45,418 nt of DNA from Actinomycetes bacterium (GTDB taxonomy: Bacteria > Actinomycetota > Acidimicrobiia > Acidimicrobiales > SZUA-35), in assembly GCA_024280015.1 (NCBI GenBank), contig JAJRQY010000065.1, positions 1-45,418 on the forward strand, written 5' to 3'. Below, in pieces: positions 1 through 7,371 of this stretch. Position numbers and translations under genes: made by a program. Under the pieces are notes generated by a model. It was not told the origin of the DNA, searched no databases, and worked only from the letters and a program-made list of their open reading frames with translations. The stretch's first letter is position 1, and each line of letters opens with the position of its first letter.

Positions 1-1
1 A

Positions 2-274
2 ACGCTGGTGGCGAAACCGACCGCGGAGTCCGTCGTCGCTGTCGTGATTCTTGGTGTGGCCGGAACAGGCGTAGCACGAGTGCTTGCAGCGTCACTCTCG
101 GGCCGGACTGGTGCAAGCCGAGGCGCACTTGTCACCTACCTGGTACCCATTGTTGCCATCTCGTTGGGTGTGCTAGTACGGGACGAGTCCATAGAGGTGG
201 TCGAGGTCGTAGGAACCATGGTCGTGCTTGGAGGCGCCTACCTCACAACCCGAGCGCAACACCCAGCAAACTAG
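2..274 (+). CDS. EamA/DMT-family transporter, C-terminal fragment
   Basis: This is the 3' end of a membrane transporter gene whose start lies left of the window; the frame is open from base 2. About 90 residues are visible with three hydrophobic segments: one around SVVAVVILGVAGTGVARVLA, one around LVTYLVPIVAISLGVLV, and a last one near VGTMVVLGGAYLTT. The pattern of a helix, a 'LVPIVA...LGVL' helix, a short acidic loop (RDESIE) and a final glycine-rich helix is typical of the last helices of EamA drug/metabolite transporters. The substrate cannot be told from the fragment. It ends 121 bases before the convergent CAP-domain gene; the gap shows nothing I can name. Confidence 0.65.
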   Translation, partial: TLVAKPTAESVVAVVILGVAGTGVARVLAASLSGRTGASRGALVTYLVPIVAISLGVLVRDESIEVVEVVGTMVVLGGAYLTTRAQHPAN

Positions 275-394
275 CCGCGCCCGGCACATCTTCGGCTGCT
301 GTAATTCGTGTCGTCGAGGACAACATTGACCTGTCCCATCACCTTCCACGCTTGCGAGCAGCGGCCTCGTTCCCCAAGGTCACCGAGTCGGCCC

Positions 395-1246
395 CTACTG
401 GTTCAGTTGAGCGAACAAGAAGGTCAAGAGTTCGGGATCAACGGGTTCGGCTGGGATGGCCCGCAGAACAGGCCGCCCGTCATCGGTCTGTGACACGTCC
501 TGGGATGTGGTCGGTGCAGAAGTCGATGATGCCGACGGCTCACTGGTCGAAGTGTTCGAGTCTTGAGTTGTCGTCGGCTGTGAATCTGACGTGGTCGTCG
601 TCGTGTTCGAACCTTGCGTGGTCGTACCAGGCGTCGAATCTGAGGTTGTTGCGACGGTTTCAGAGGTGGTTGAAGAAGAGGTCGATGGAACAGTTGTTGT
701 CGCCCCGACCTTGGCCATAAACCGGTGGGTCGTCCACATCCGGCCGTTGTCGTCATAGACCACCCCAGTCCCAATGTGAGTGAAGCTGGGATCGACCAGG
801 TTCGCATAGTGGGTCGGACTATTAACAAAGGCAGTGAATAGTTGATCGAACTGATCGGAGTTGGCGACTCCAACATTCTCTCCCAACTTGGCCCACTGCG
901 AAGTCACACCAACGGACAGGTCCGCAGCGTGAGAAAGCACACCGTTCTGACTGAGCTGCACCGCCCACTGACGCGAAGCACTAACGAGTTCGGTGTCGAT
1001 AGCCAACGGAGCAAGTCCCTGCTCGGACCGCAAGGTGTTGATCCGAGCAACGAACGCCGCTTCGTCATCAACTTCCGCCGCCAAGGCTGGAGGAGCAGAT
1101 GAGGCGATGAGGGTCAGGGTCCAACCCATCGTGACCAGGAGCAGGCCAAGAGCACGCCATGAAACAGAACGCCGCGAAACAGAACGCCGCGAAACAGAAC
1201 GCCAAGAAGACACAATCGAGATTCGAATGTTGGAGAAGGCTTGCAT
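395..1246 (-). CDS. Secreted CAP (SCP/PR-1)-domain protein with Ser/Thr-rich tail
   Basis: The protein has about 283 residues. The ATG at 1246 is chosen because it precedes an Arg-rich n-region and a hydrophobic core (LGLLLVTMGWTLTLIASS) ending at an AxA-like site (PALAAE), i.e. an export signal; longer readings upstream carry no export signal. The mature N-terminal part is a CAP/SCP fold of about 125 residues: FVARINTLRSEQGLAPL, LSHAA, GENVG, SPTHYANLVDPSFTHIGTGV and MWTTHRF are the family's landmark positions. A Thr/Ser-rich, low-complexity tail of about 100 residues follows, probably a cell-wall-spanning or glycosylated stalk. Bacterial CAP proteins are extracellular and mostly of unknown function. 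The gene is divergent from the ligase gene at 1325. Confidence 0.8.
   Translation of the reverse strand: MQAFSNIRISIVSSWRSVSRRSVSRRSVSWRALGLLLVTMGWTLTLIASSAPPALAAEVDDEAAFVARINTLRSEQGLAPLAIDTELVSASRQWAVQLSQNGVLSHAADLSVGVTSQWAKLGENVGVANSDQFDQLFTAFVNSPTHYANLVDPSFTHIGTGVVYDDNGRMWTTHRFMAKVGATTTVPSTSSSTTSETVATTSDSTPGTTTQGSNTTTTTSDSQPTTTQDSNTSTSEPSASSTSAPTTSQDVSQTDDGRPVLRAIPAEPVDPELLTFLFAQLNQ
1161..1205 (-). repeat. 15-bp tandem repeat, three copies, in a signal-peptide n-region
   Basis: Three head-to-tail 15-base units (GAAACAGAACGCCGC on the plus strand, the third differing at its last two bases) lie inside the CAP-protein gene. They code for repeated Ser-Val-Ser-Arg-Arg/Trp pentapeptides just before the hydrophobic core of the signal sequence. 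The unit is a multiple of three, so copy-number change would lengthen or shorten the positively charged n-region without shifting the frame. Confidence 0.85.
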
Positions 1247-1324
1247 CAACCCACCCGGTCGGCAGACTGGAGGCTGATTTGAGCTAGTGAGGATCTTGCC
1301 CCCGAAGTGTGTTTGACTCTCTAG

Positions 1325-2851
1325 GTGAATCTTTCCCAGCAATTCTGCGATCCACCAGCGGACCGGCCAGCACTTGTCGCCGGTGGACGTACCACCAGCT
1401 ATGCCCAACTGGCCAAGCGGGTCGATCAATGGCGGGCCGCCCTTGTCGCCACCGGTCTACAACGCGGCGATCGTGTTGGGCTTCTATCTGGCAATGATGA
1501 AGCGTTCGTCCTTGGCTACTTGGCTTGCCTGACTGCAGGACTGGTCACGGTCCCGCTCAGCCCCCTGTCGCCAGCAGCCGAACTGCACCGCCAACTCAGT
1601 GCAGTCGACGCCACAGCCATCATCATTGGTCATGCTGGACTTGACGTGTGGGCCACCCTGGCCACAAATCCTGGATGCGAACTGTCCCACAGCTTTCGAG
1701 CCCAGAGCATCAAGGAAGACGCGACAACACTTCCGGAACTCACTGTCAACGGACTGGACCTGTCACCGGCTGCGCCACCCGCTCCTGTTGCCGATGTCAG
1801 TAGTGATGACCCGGCGGTTTTCCTGTTCACTTCCGGTACTGCTGGTGACCCAAAGCCTGCCGTTCTCACCCACGGCAACCTGTCAACCAGCATGCAATCG
1901 GTCACCACCAATAACCCAGAGTTTTTTGCTGAGCATCAAGTGGCCTTGGCCGTAATCCCGCTCTTCCATGTCTTTGGCATCAACCTCATCGTCAACCTGG
2001 CCCTGGTTAGTGGTGCAACCCTCGTACTTGAAGACCATGCGGGAGCGGCCCGAACAACCGAACTGGTCCGCGAAAACAAGGTCACCATCCTGGCTGGGCC
2101 ACCAACCCTGTGGGCCCTTCTTGCCGCCGATGAGACGGCGACACCGCAAGATTATGTTTCGGTCAAGCTGGCTGTTTCTGGAGCCGCACGTCTGGAGCCG
2201 GCCTTGGCCGTGCGGGTGCAGGAGAAGCTTGGGGTTAAGGTCAGCGAGGGGTATGGACTCACCGAAACTGGGGGAGTGCTGTCCTCGGCAATGGGCACTG
2301 ATGCTCCGGTTGGCTCCGTTGGACGGCTCATGCCCGGGGTTGAAGTCAGGCTGGTGGACCCCGAAGGGGAGAACGTCCTGGTCGGCGATGTTGGTGAGGT
2401 ATGGGTCCGAGGCCCAATGCTCTCGCCAGGCTATTGGATCAAGGATGGAACCGGTGGCGGCCGGGTCGACCCAAGCAGCCAGACCGATGACGGCTGGCTC
2501 CGAACCGGTGACCTTGCCGTAGTCGATGAGTTTGGGCAACTGGCCATCGTAACCAGGATCAAGGACCTGATCATTGTCTCCGGATTCAATGTCCACCCAA
2601 CCGAGGTAGAAACAGCTTTGATGACCCACCCGTCGGTCAATGCTGCCGGAGTTCGAGGCGAGCCCGACCCCTTCACCGGTGAGCGGGTTGTTGCCTTCGT
2701 TGTTGCCAATGAGGGTTATCAGATTGACGAGGCCGTCCTGCGAGAGCATTGCGCCACTGAGCTCGCTCGTTACAAGATCCCCAACCGGATACAGCCGGTG
2801 CTTGAGTTGCCCATCAGCGCCATCGGAAAGCTCAAGCGTCAAGACTTGTAG
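1325..2851 (+). CDS. AMP-dependent acyl-CoA synthetase/ligase family protein
   Basis: The protein has 508 residues, normal for the ANL superfamily, with a GTG start. These enzymes adenylate a carboxylate and transfer it to CoA. Landmarks: the phosphate loop FTSGTAGDPKPAVLTHGN at about residues 168-185, GYGLTETGG (A5), the TGDLA..DEFGQLAIVTRIKDLIIVSGFNVHPTEVE block (A7-A8), and a C-terminal GKLKRQDL carrying the A10 lysine. The phosphate loop reads PKPA where the family normally has PKG, an unusual proline at residue 178. There is no signal peptide, so the protein should be cytoplasmic. The substrate cannot be decided from sequence; a fatty or aryl acid is likely. It is divergent from the CAP gene and converges on the DUF4214 gene. 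Confidence 0.85.
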   Translation: MNLSQQFCDPPADRPALVAGGRTTSYAQLAKRVDQWRAALVATGLQRGDRVGLLSGNDEAFVLGYLACLTAGLVTVPLSPLSPAAELHRQLSAVDATAIIIGHAGLDVWATLATNPGCELSHSFRAQSIKEDATTLPELTVNGLDLSPAAPPAPVADVSSDDPAVFLFTSGTAGDPKPAVLTHGNLSTSMQSVTTNNPEFFAEHQVALAVIPLFHVFGINLIVNLALVSGATLVLEDHAGAARTTELVRENKVTILAGPPTLWALLAADETATPQDYVSVKLAVSGAARLEPALAVRVQEKLGVKVSEGYGLTETGGVLSSAMGTDAPVGSVGRLMPGVEVRLVDPEGENVLVGDVGEVWVRGPMLSPGYWIKDGTGGGRVDPSSQTDDGWLRTGDLAVVDEFGQLAIVTRIKDLIIVSGFNVHPTEVETALMTHPSVNAAGVRGEPDPFTGERVVAFVVANEGYQIDEAVLREHCATELARYKIPNRIQPVLELPISAIGKLKRQDL

Positions 2852-2871
2852 GGGCTCAGTGCAGCGGCCAA

Positions 2872-2907
2872 CACCGGTCGTGACCTGCCTACGGCAGGGT
2901 GCCGGTG
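2872..2907. terminator. Hairpin between convergent genes, likely bidirectional terminator
   Basis: CACCGG (2872-2877) pairs with CCGGTG (2902-2907) and, inside it, CCTGCC (2884-2889) pairs with GGCAGG (2893-2898) around a 3-base loop. The element sits where the ligase gene (ending 2851) and the minus-strand DUF4214 gene (ending 2889) converge and overlaps the last codons of the latter. There is no obvious U-tract, as is common in high-G+C actinobacteria. Confidence 0.5.
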
Positions 2908-5177
2908 GCCAGAAGGAACTCGGCGCTATTGGAGAAGCCAACCATGACGTCGCCCCGAGAGGCTGATTTATCCAACTGTCCAACCCAATACAACTGACCG
3001 CTGGCCTCGGGCTCCCGAGTCAAGACATTTCGGTAGACCAGCTGGACGAAGTCGTCATCATTGAGCGAACCGTACTTGTCGACAAATTCGGGGCTGGTAG
3101 CGAACTGAGCCGAGATGGTTTCCAAGCTGGCGCCAGCATTGGCCTGGCCGAGCCAATAGCTAAAGCCGGAAGAATCTGGCGCCCGAAGGAAGTAGGCCAA
3201 GTAGAGCCGGTAAAGGCCAGCCTCGATGGATGACTGTGGTGCAGTCGTACCCGTCTGGTTGATGTATTCCGGTGCCTCGGAGAAGCCGACCATCATGGTT
3301 CCTCGGCTCATTCCCGAGTTGAGTCTGCCCAACCAATAGTTGAACCCTTCAACATCAGCCTGGCGGCCTATGACCTCGGTGTAGACAAGGTTTACGAAGT
3401 CGGCGTTGCTGAGATTGCCGTATTTGGCGGTGAACTCGGTGCTGGCAGCAAGAGTTTGAGACATGGTTTCGAGACTGACTCCAAGGGCGCGCTGACCCAA
3501 CCAATAGTTCATGCCGCTGGCATCGGGGTCTCGGTCGAAGTAGGCGTTGTAGAGCCGAGCGACCTGACCGTCCAAGGAGAACGGTCGTACGGTTGTGGTT
3601 GTTGCGCCAACAAAGAGTGATCGTGCTTCGCCACTGGTTCCTGCCGCTGTCGTTCCCGTAACCCGGTATTGGAAGACGCCCGGGCTCAAACTGCTATCGG
3701 ACAATGCGGTACCGGCGGTAGTACCGATGGTGACGAAGTTGCCGCCGTCCTTGGACCGTTCCAGGGTGTAGACCGCCCCAGCGCTGCCGGCCGAACTCAT
3801 TGGCTCCCAGGTCAAGGTGCGAGACAGGCCGCTGCCGTTCGCTTTCAGCAGGTAGGGGTCGCCCTCAGCGTCGAAGGTAGTGGAGGAGGTTGTGCCGTCA
3901 CTTGCGACGGAGGTGACGACGAGGTCATAGTCAGCGAAGTTCGTTAGTCCGCCAAGGGTGCCGGCAAAAGACGACCAGTGAAGGTTGATCTGATTGTCGA
4001 TCGTGGTGCCCTGTCGGGCATCAAGTTGATAGCTCACTGGTGGCATGCCCTGCTGGCTGAGGTTGATGGACCAAGAAGCCGAGAGCTGACCCGGTCCAGC
4101 AGAGACGTCGGTCAGGGTTGGGGCCAATGGCTTGGCCGAGACGTTCCAGCCAATGCCGTCCATGACTCCGAGGATGGCCGCGTCGATTGCCCGATCGGTT
4201 TGGCCCAGTCCAAGAGCGGGCGACATCATCGAGCCGGGTTGGCCAGGCTGGTAGCTCTCATCGAAGTGAGAGAAGCTGCTGCCGTTGAGGAAGGAGCTTG
4301 GAGCGTAGAGCCTGCGTAGCTGTTCGCCGCCAATATTGATGTAGAGATTGTTGGATGTGAGTGCAGTACTGATGTTGCCAGCATTGATGATTGATGAGCC
4401 GTTGAAGCGGGCCAGCCGGTCAAAGACCAGGGGAGGGTTGTTGATACCTGGGCTCTGCCCGCCAGGTTGCTGAGCTGTTCCGATGAAGCCGAGCCCGTGA
4501 CCAATCTCGTGCAACATGGTGGAATACAAGTCTCGGCGGTTGGAGGGAACGGTGCCGGTACCCGCGTACCAGCCATTGGTGGTGTTGTAGAGATTGGAGG
4601 CAATGCCAATTTCAATCTCGGCTTCGGAGGGCCGCATGTCGTATCCGACCAGGGCATTGGCTAGAGCTGTTGGATACCAATCTGAGGTCGGCAACGCGGC
4701 AGAGTTTTCAAGATGGGTCGGACGGGCCCAACCCAGATAGCCGGGCTGCAGGGCTTCCCACCGAAAGTCCAACACAACGGGTGCTCCGCTTGGGATGGAC
4801 AGGACCGCATTCCAATCGGCGACGGCGGCATTGACCACGTTCTGCACATCTACCGGGGGGACCGAAACGAAGTTGACCGAAATCTGTCCGCCGACAGCGG
4901 AAGCCTGTAATCCGGCAGCGCGGGACTGGTCTGGGAGTACACCCTGGTTCGATGAGGCGAGCATCGCCGCGATCTCTTCCTTGGCCTCCGGAGAATTCAG
5001 GTCGATCGAAGGATCAAAAACCTCGATGATGACAGGAACCGTAGGTTCGGGAACGGTAGGTTCGGGAGGCCCAGGTGTCTGCAACCCACTAGCGGGCATG
5101 ACGGGAGCAACGATCGCAGTTGCTCCCAACAGGAGTCCAACAAAAATGGATGAGCTGATTCGATTTCGCGCAGACAC
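2889..5177 (-). CDS. Secreted metalloprotease-like protein with fibronectin-like region and C-terminal DUF4214 repeats
   Basis: The protein has about 762 residues. The GTG at 5177 is preferred: AGGGAAG lies just upstream and it places an Arg/Ser n-region before the hydrophobic core of a signal peptide (SSIFVGLLLGATAIVAPVMP). A zinc-protease-like segment holds LHEIGHGLGFIG (H223, E224, H227), followed by SHFDES and SMMSPALGLGQ...DAAILGVMDGIGW, an arrangement seen in secreted M10-like proteins. The eleventh motif position is Gly, not the usual third His/Asp ligand. About residues 360-530 resemble two fibronectin-like beta domains. Residues about 533-762 hold paired DUF4214 repeats (LYNAYFDRDPDASGMNYW, LYLAYFLRAPDSSGFSYW). 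It is probably extracellular; substrate unknown. Confidence 0.75.
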   Translation of the reverse strand: MSARNRISSSIFVGLLLGATAIVAPVMPASGLQTPGPPEPTVPEPTVPVIIEVFDPSIDLNSPEAKEEIAAMLASSNQGVLPDQSRAAGLQASAVGGQISVNFVSVPPVDVQNVVNAAVADWNAVLSIPSGAPVVLDFRWEALQPGYLGWARPTHLENSAALPTSDWYPTALANALVGYDMRPSEAEIEIGIASNLYNTTNGWYAGTGTVPSNRRDLYSTMLHEIGHGLGFIGTAQQPGGQSPGINNPPLVFDRLARFNGSSIINAGNISTALTSNNLYINIGGEQLRRLYAPSSFLNGSSFSHFDESYQPGQPGSMMSPALGLGQTDRAIDAAILGVMDGIGWNVSAKPLAPTLTDVSAGPGQLSASWSINLSQQGMPPVSYQLDARQGTTIDNQINLHWSSFAGTLGGLTNFADYDLVVTSVASDGTTSSTTFDAEGDPYLLKANGSGLSRTLTWEPMSSAGSAGAVYTLERSKDGGNFVTIGTTAGTALSDSSLSPGVFQYRVTGTTAAGTSGEARSLFVGATTTTVRPFSLDGQVARLYNAYFDRDPDASGMNYWLGQRALGVSLETMSQTLAASTEFTAKYGNLSNADFVNLVYTEVIGRQADVEGFNYWLGRLNSGMSRGTMMVGFSEAPEYINQTGTTAPQSSIEAGLYRLYLAYFLRAPDSSGFSYWLGQANAGASLETISAQFATSPEFVDKYGSLNDDDFVQLVYRNVLTREPEASGQLYWVGQLDKSASRGDVMVGFSNSAEFLLATGTLP

Positions 5178-5305
5178 GTCTTCCCTATCGGCAGAGAAAG
5201 CACCTCTGCTTGAGCAAGCTTGGCGGCTGATTGAGATTATTTTGACGCGACCCAAAGAAAATGATGGCAAGGCTGCCATCAGGCGCAGTCATTGAGGCTG
5301 CTGGG

Positions 5306-6124
5306 TCAGCCTTCCTCTGCTTGTGGGCCAGGGCAGTCCTCGCCATGCTCACCACCGCCGCCGGGGGTGACCATTGGATCGGCACAAGCCAGAAGAGAAT
5401 CAACATCGATGTGGATGTCTTCGCCGGATTCGATGCGTTCGCGCATGTCGTCCATCCACTCCAGGTAGGCGTCGCCCGTGGTGTCTTCCTCAGACAAGAT
5501 GGCCCGCTCGTGGAACACAACTAGCTCAAGCTCGAGCAGGCTGTAGGTGCCTGCATGGGCTGGCATGTTGCCAAGCGTTCCAGCCACTCGTTGGCCGTCG
5601 GCCCGTTCGGCTCCGTAGGCCTCACCGTTGATGGCGGTTGAACCACGAGCAACGTGCACCATCTGATCAATTGGATCAGGGAAGGTTTCAAGAACAGAGC
5701 CTCCACTTAGCTGGTAGCCAACCCCGCCACCGCCACTGGCGCCATGGCAAGAAGCGCAAGTGGAAAAGGCCTCGGCCGCATCAATGAAGAGGAGATCTTC
5801 GGTCGGAGGAAGCTGCATGGTTCCGGCAAAAGAAATAGCCCAGATTGGCAGAAAGAATACTAGAACGAGTGCCCACATTGGGATGCGATTCCGCTTGCGT
5901 GCACGCTGCACCGCTTCGGATTCCGGCTTGGCCGGTTCAGGCTCGGAGTCCTTGGGAATGGCGGCAGCAGCGGCGGCGATAGCCGGTGGCCCGCTCGGAA
6001 CCGGGTCAGCTTTGGCTGGCGTGACCGATGACGAGGCGGCGGCCGCAGGAGCAGCATCATCGTCGCCACCCTTGCCCTTGGCGGCCTTACTTCGTTTCAA
6101 GAGATGTTCGGGGATCTCAGTCAC
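5306..6124 (-). CDS. Membrane-anchored monoheme c-type cytochrome
   Basis: The protein has 272 residues with a GTG start. It begins with the motif MTEIPEHLLKRSKAAKGKG, then an Ala/Pro/Glu-rich linker, a basic stretch (RARKRNR) and one transmembrane helix at about residues 82-100, placing the rest outside the membrane. The heme motif CASCH is at residues 123-127 and a plausible Met axial ligand lies in the NMPAHAG segment. It should carry electrons for the quinol oxidoreductase encoded divergently from 6454. Support for that link is the shared N-terminal IPEHL motif, which reappears in the subunit IV-like gene at 8217. The C-terminus is acidic and Gly-rich. Family-level identity is secure; the partner is inferred. 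Confidence 0.88.
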   Translation of the reverse strand: MTEIPEHLLKRSKAAKGKGGDDDAAPAAAASSSVTPAKADPVPSGPPAIAAAAAAIPKDSEPEPAKPESEAVQRARKRNRIPMWALVLVFFLPIWAISFAGTMQLPPTEDLLFIDAAEAFSTCASCHGASGGGGVGYQLSGGSVLETFPDPIDQMVHVARGSTAINGEAYGAERADGQRVAGTLGNMPAHAGTYSLLELELVVFHERAILSEEDTTGDAYLEWMDDMRERIESGEDIHIDVDSLLACADPMVTPGGGGEHGEDCPGPQAEEG

Positions 6125-6175
6125 GGGTTGCTCTCACTTGCTGGTGCGGTGCTTGAACTGGGGCCTCGTGCCCGT

Positions 6176-6207
6176 GTTATGCCCAGTTGAATTCGTGACT
6201 CAACTGG
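6176..6207 (-). promoter_or_regulatory. Candidate promoter with overlapping inverted repeat for the divergent cytochrome c gene
   Basis: On the minus strand TTGAGT (6203-6198) and CATAAC (6181-6176) are 16 bases apart and could be -35/-10 elements giving a leader of about 45 bases. A perfect 8-bp inverted repeat, CCAGTTGA (6183-6190) and TCAACTGG (6200-6207), overlaps the -35 and spacer, the position expected for an operator. The rest of the 329-base divergent region (6125-6453) shows only weak plus-strand candidates (TTGTCA at 6315, TAGATT at 6340, spaced 19 bases). All of this is pattern-based. Confidence 0.33.
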
Positions 6208-6453
6208 ACAGGAGCGGAGGCATTGCTGACGTGTAACTTCGGCTGGCCGGATTTGGCCGCAGAAACGCCAATACTAGACCGAATATTGTCGTGACCACGA
6301 TTATTGGTGGAGTTTGTCATGTCGAGCCTCTGGGGATGTAGATTATTGAGGCGTTGACTTCAGTCGACAGATTTGCGACCGCGCTCGGCTACCCGAGAAC
6401 AGTCGCTACCGCAAGCCCTTTCAGCCCGCAGATACCCCCGAGGAGTTCCACCG

Positions 6454-6897
6454 ATGGTTGCCCTAGTGGTGTCGGTACTCATCTCAATACTTATGGCCGC
6501 CGGCATCTGGTGGTATTCCAGACGTCGACCTGTCGGAGCCGTCATGACTTGGGGCGAAGCTGCGGTCTTCTCGGCCTACATCTTCTTCTTGATGTTTATT
6601 GTGTTTGGCATTGTCCCTCACCAGTGGTTGACGTTGGCTGAGAACGAGTGGAGCTTTCGCTCGGACAAGTTTGTCTACGGCTGGGGCGACATTGTTCGTC
6701 CCCAAAGCCAGGGTGGCTGGCTGCCGTTCGACATCACCCGTCGGGTCATCTCCGATGTCGCCGCGGCCCTCATCTACATCGTCTTTTTGGGGATCATGTC
6801 TGGCATGTGGGCTTCTTGGCAGGCCCGAGGCAAGGCCAAGACCTCAACGGAAGTAGCCAAGAGCACCTATGGCCGACCACTGGTGAAGCGGGGCTGA
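6454..6897 (+). CDS. Unknown membrane protein, first gene of the b6f-like cluster
   Basis: The protein has 147 residues. The ATG at 6454 has AGGAG eight bases upstream, which fixes the start. Hydrophobic segments lie at about residues 1-20 (MVALVVSVLISILMAAGIWW), 32-52 (around AVFSAYIFFLMFIVFGIVP) and 105-128 (around VAAALIYIVFLGIMSGMWASW), with a charged C-terminal tail. The loop between helices 2 and 3 is Trp-rich. I do not recognise a named family. Its position, three bases before the ferredoxin gene and on the same strand as all following redox genes, suggests an accessory or assembly subunit of the quinol oxidoreductase; this is inference from context. Confidence 0.75.
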   Translation: MVALVVSVLISILMAAGIWWYSRRRPVGAVMTWGEAAVFSAYIFFLMFIVFGIVPHQWLTLAENEWSFRSDKFVYGWGDIVRPQSQGGWLPFDITRRVISDVAAALIYIVFLGIMSGMWASWQARGKAKTSTEVAKSTYGRPLVKRG

Positions 6898-6900
6898 TCC

Positions 6901-7317
6901 GTGGGCTATACCGATGCGAACCCCCCGCTCCCCGAATTCCGGGACGACTATGTCTTGGTTGAAGTTGACGCCGACTATCTGGCCAAGGCCGTCAAGCCAA
7001 AACAGTTCATTCACATTGACCAGTCCGAGTGCATTACCTGCGAGGGCTGCGTCGACATCTGCCCGTGGAAGTGCATCCACATGCAGAAGACTGATTCGAT
7101 CTCGGAAAGCTTCGGTATTGCCAAACCCGGCGATGATCCAGCCGATGCCTTCATCTTCACCATCGACGATGATGTCTGCACCCGCTGCGCCCTGTGCGTT
7201 GACCGTTGCCCGACCGGGGTCATCATCCTCGGCAAGATCTCAGACGCCAGCCCGACCGGCGATCACCACCAGCGAACCCCTACCCATGGCTATGGCTATG
7301 GAATGCGGCTTGGCTAG
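6901..7317 (+). CDS. 2[4Fe-4S] ferredoxin of the b6f-like gene cluster
   Basis: The protein has 138 residues with a GTG start three bases after the preceding stop. It has two complete 4Fe-4S motifs: C44-x2-C47-x2-C50-x3-C54-P, with an additional Cys at 58, and C93-x2-C96-x2-C99-x3-C103-P. There are no membrane segments, so it should lie in the cytoplasm or on the cytoplasmic face. The region between the clusters is longer than in a minimal bacterial ferredoxin, and there is a ~40-residue N-terminal part and a Gly/Tyr-rich tail (GYGYGMRLG). Its place between a membrane protein and the cytochrome b genes suggests it is a subunit or immediate electron partner of that complex. A free ferredoxin serving complex I copy 2 is another possibility. 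Confidence 0.9.
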   Translation: MGYTDANPPLPEFRDDYVLVEVDADYLAKAVKPKQFIHIDQSECITCEGCVDICPWKCIHMQKTDSISESFGIAKPGDDPADAFIFTIDDDVCTRCALCVDRCPTGVIILGKISDASPTGDHHQRTPTHGYGYGMRLG

Positions 7318-7371
7318 CTCGAACCTCTTTTACTCCTAACCCTTCTCACCGAAACGCGACCCAGGAAGCTC

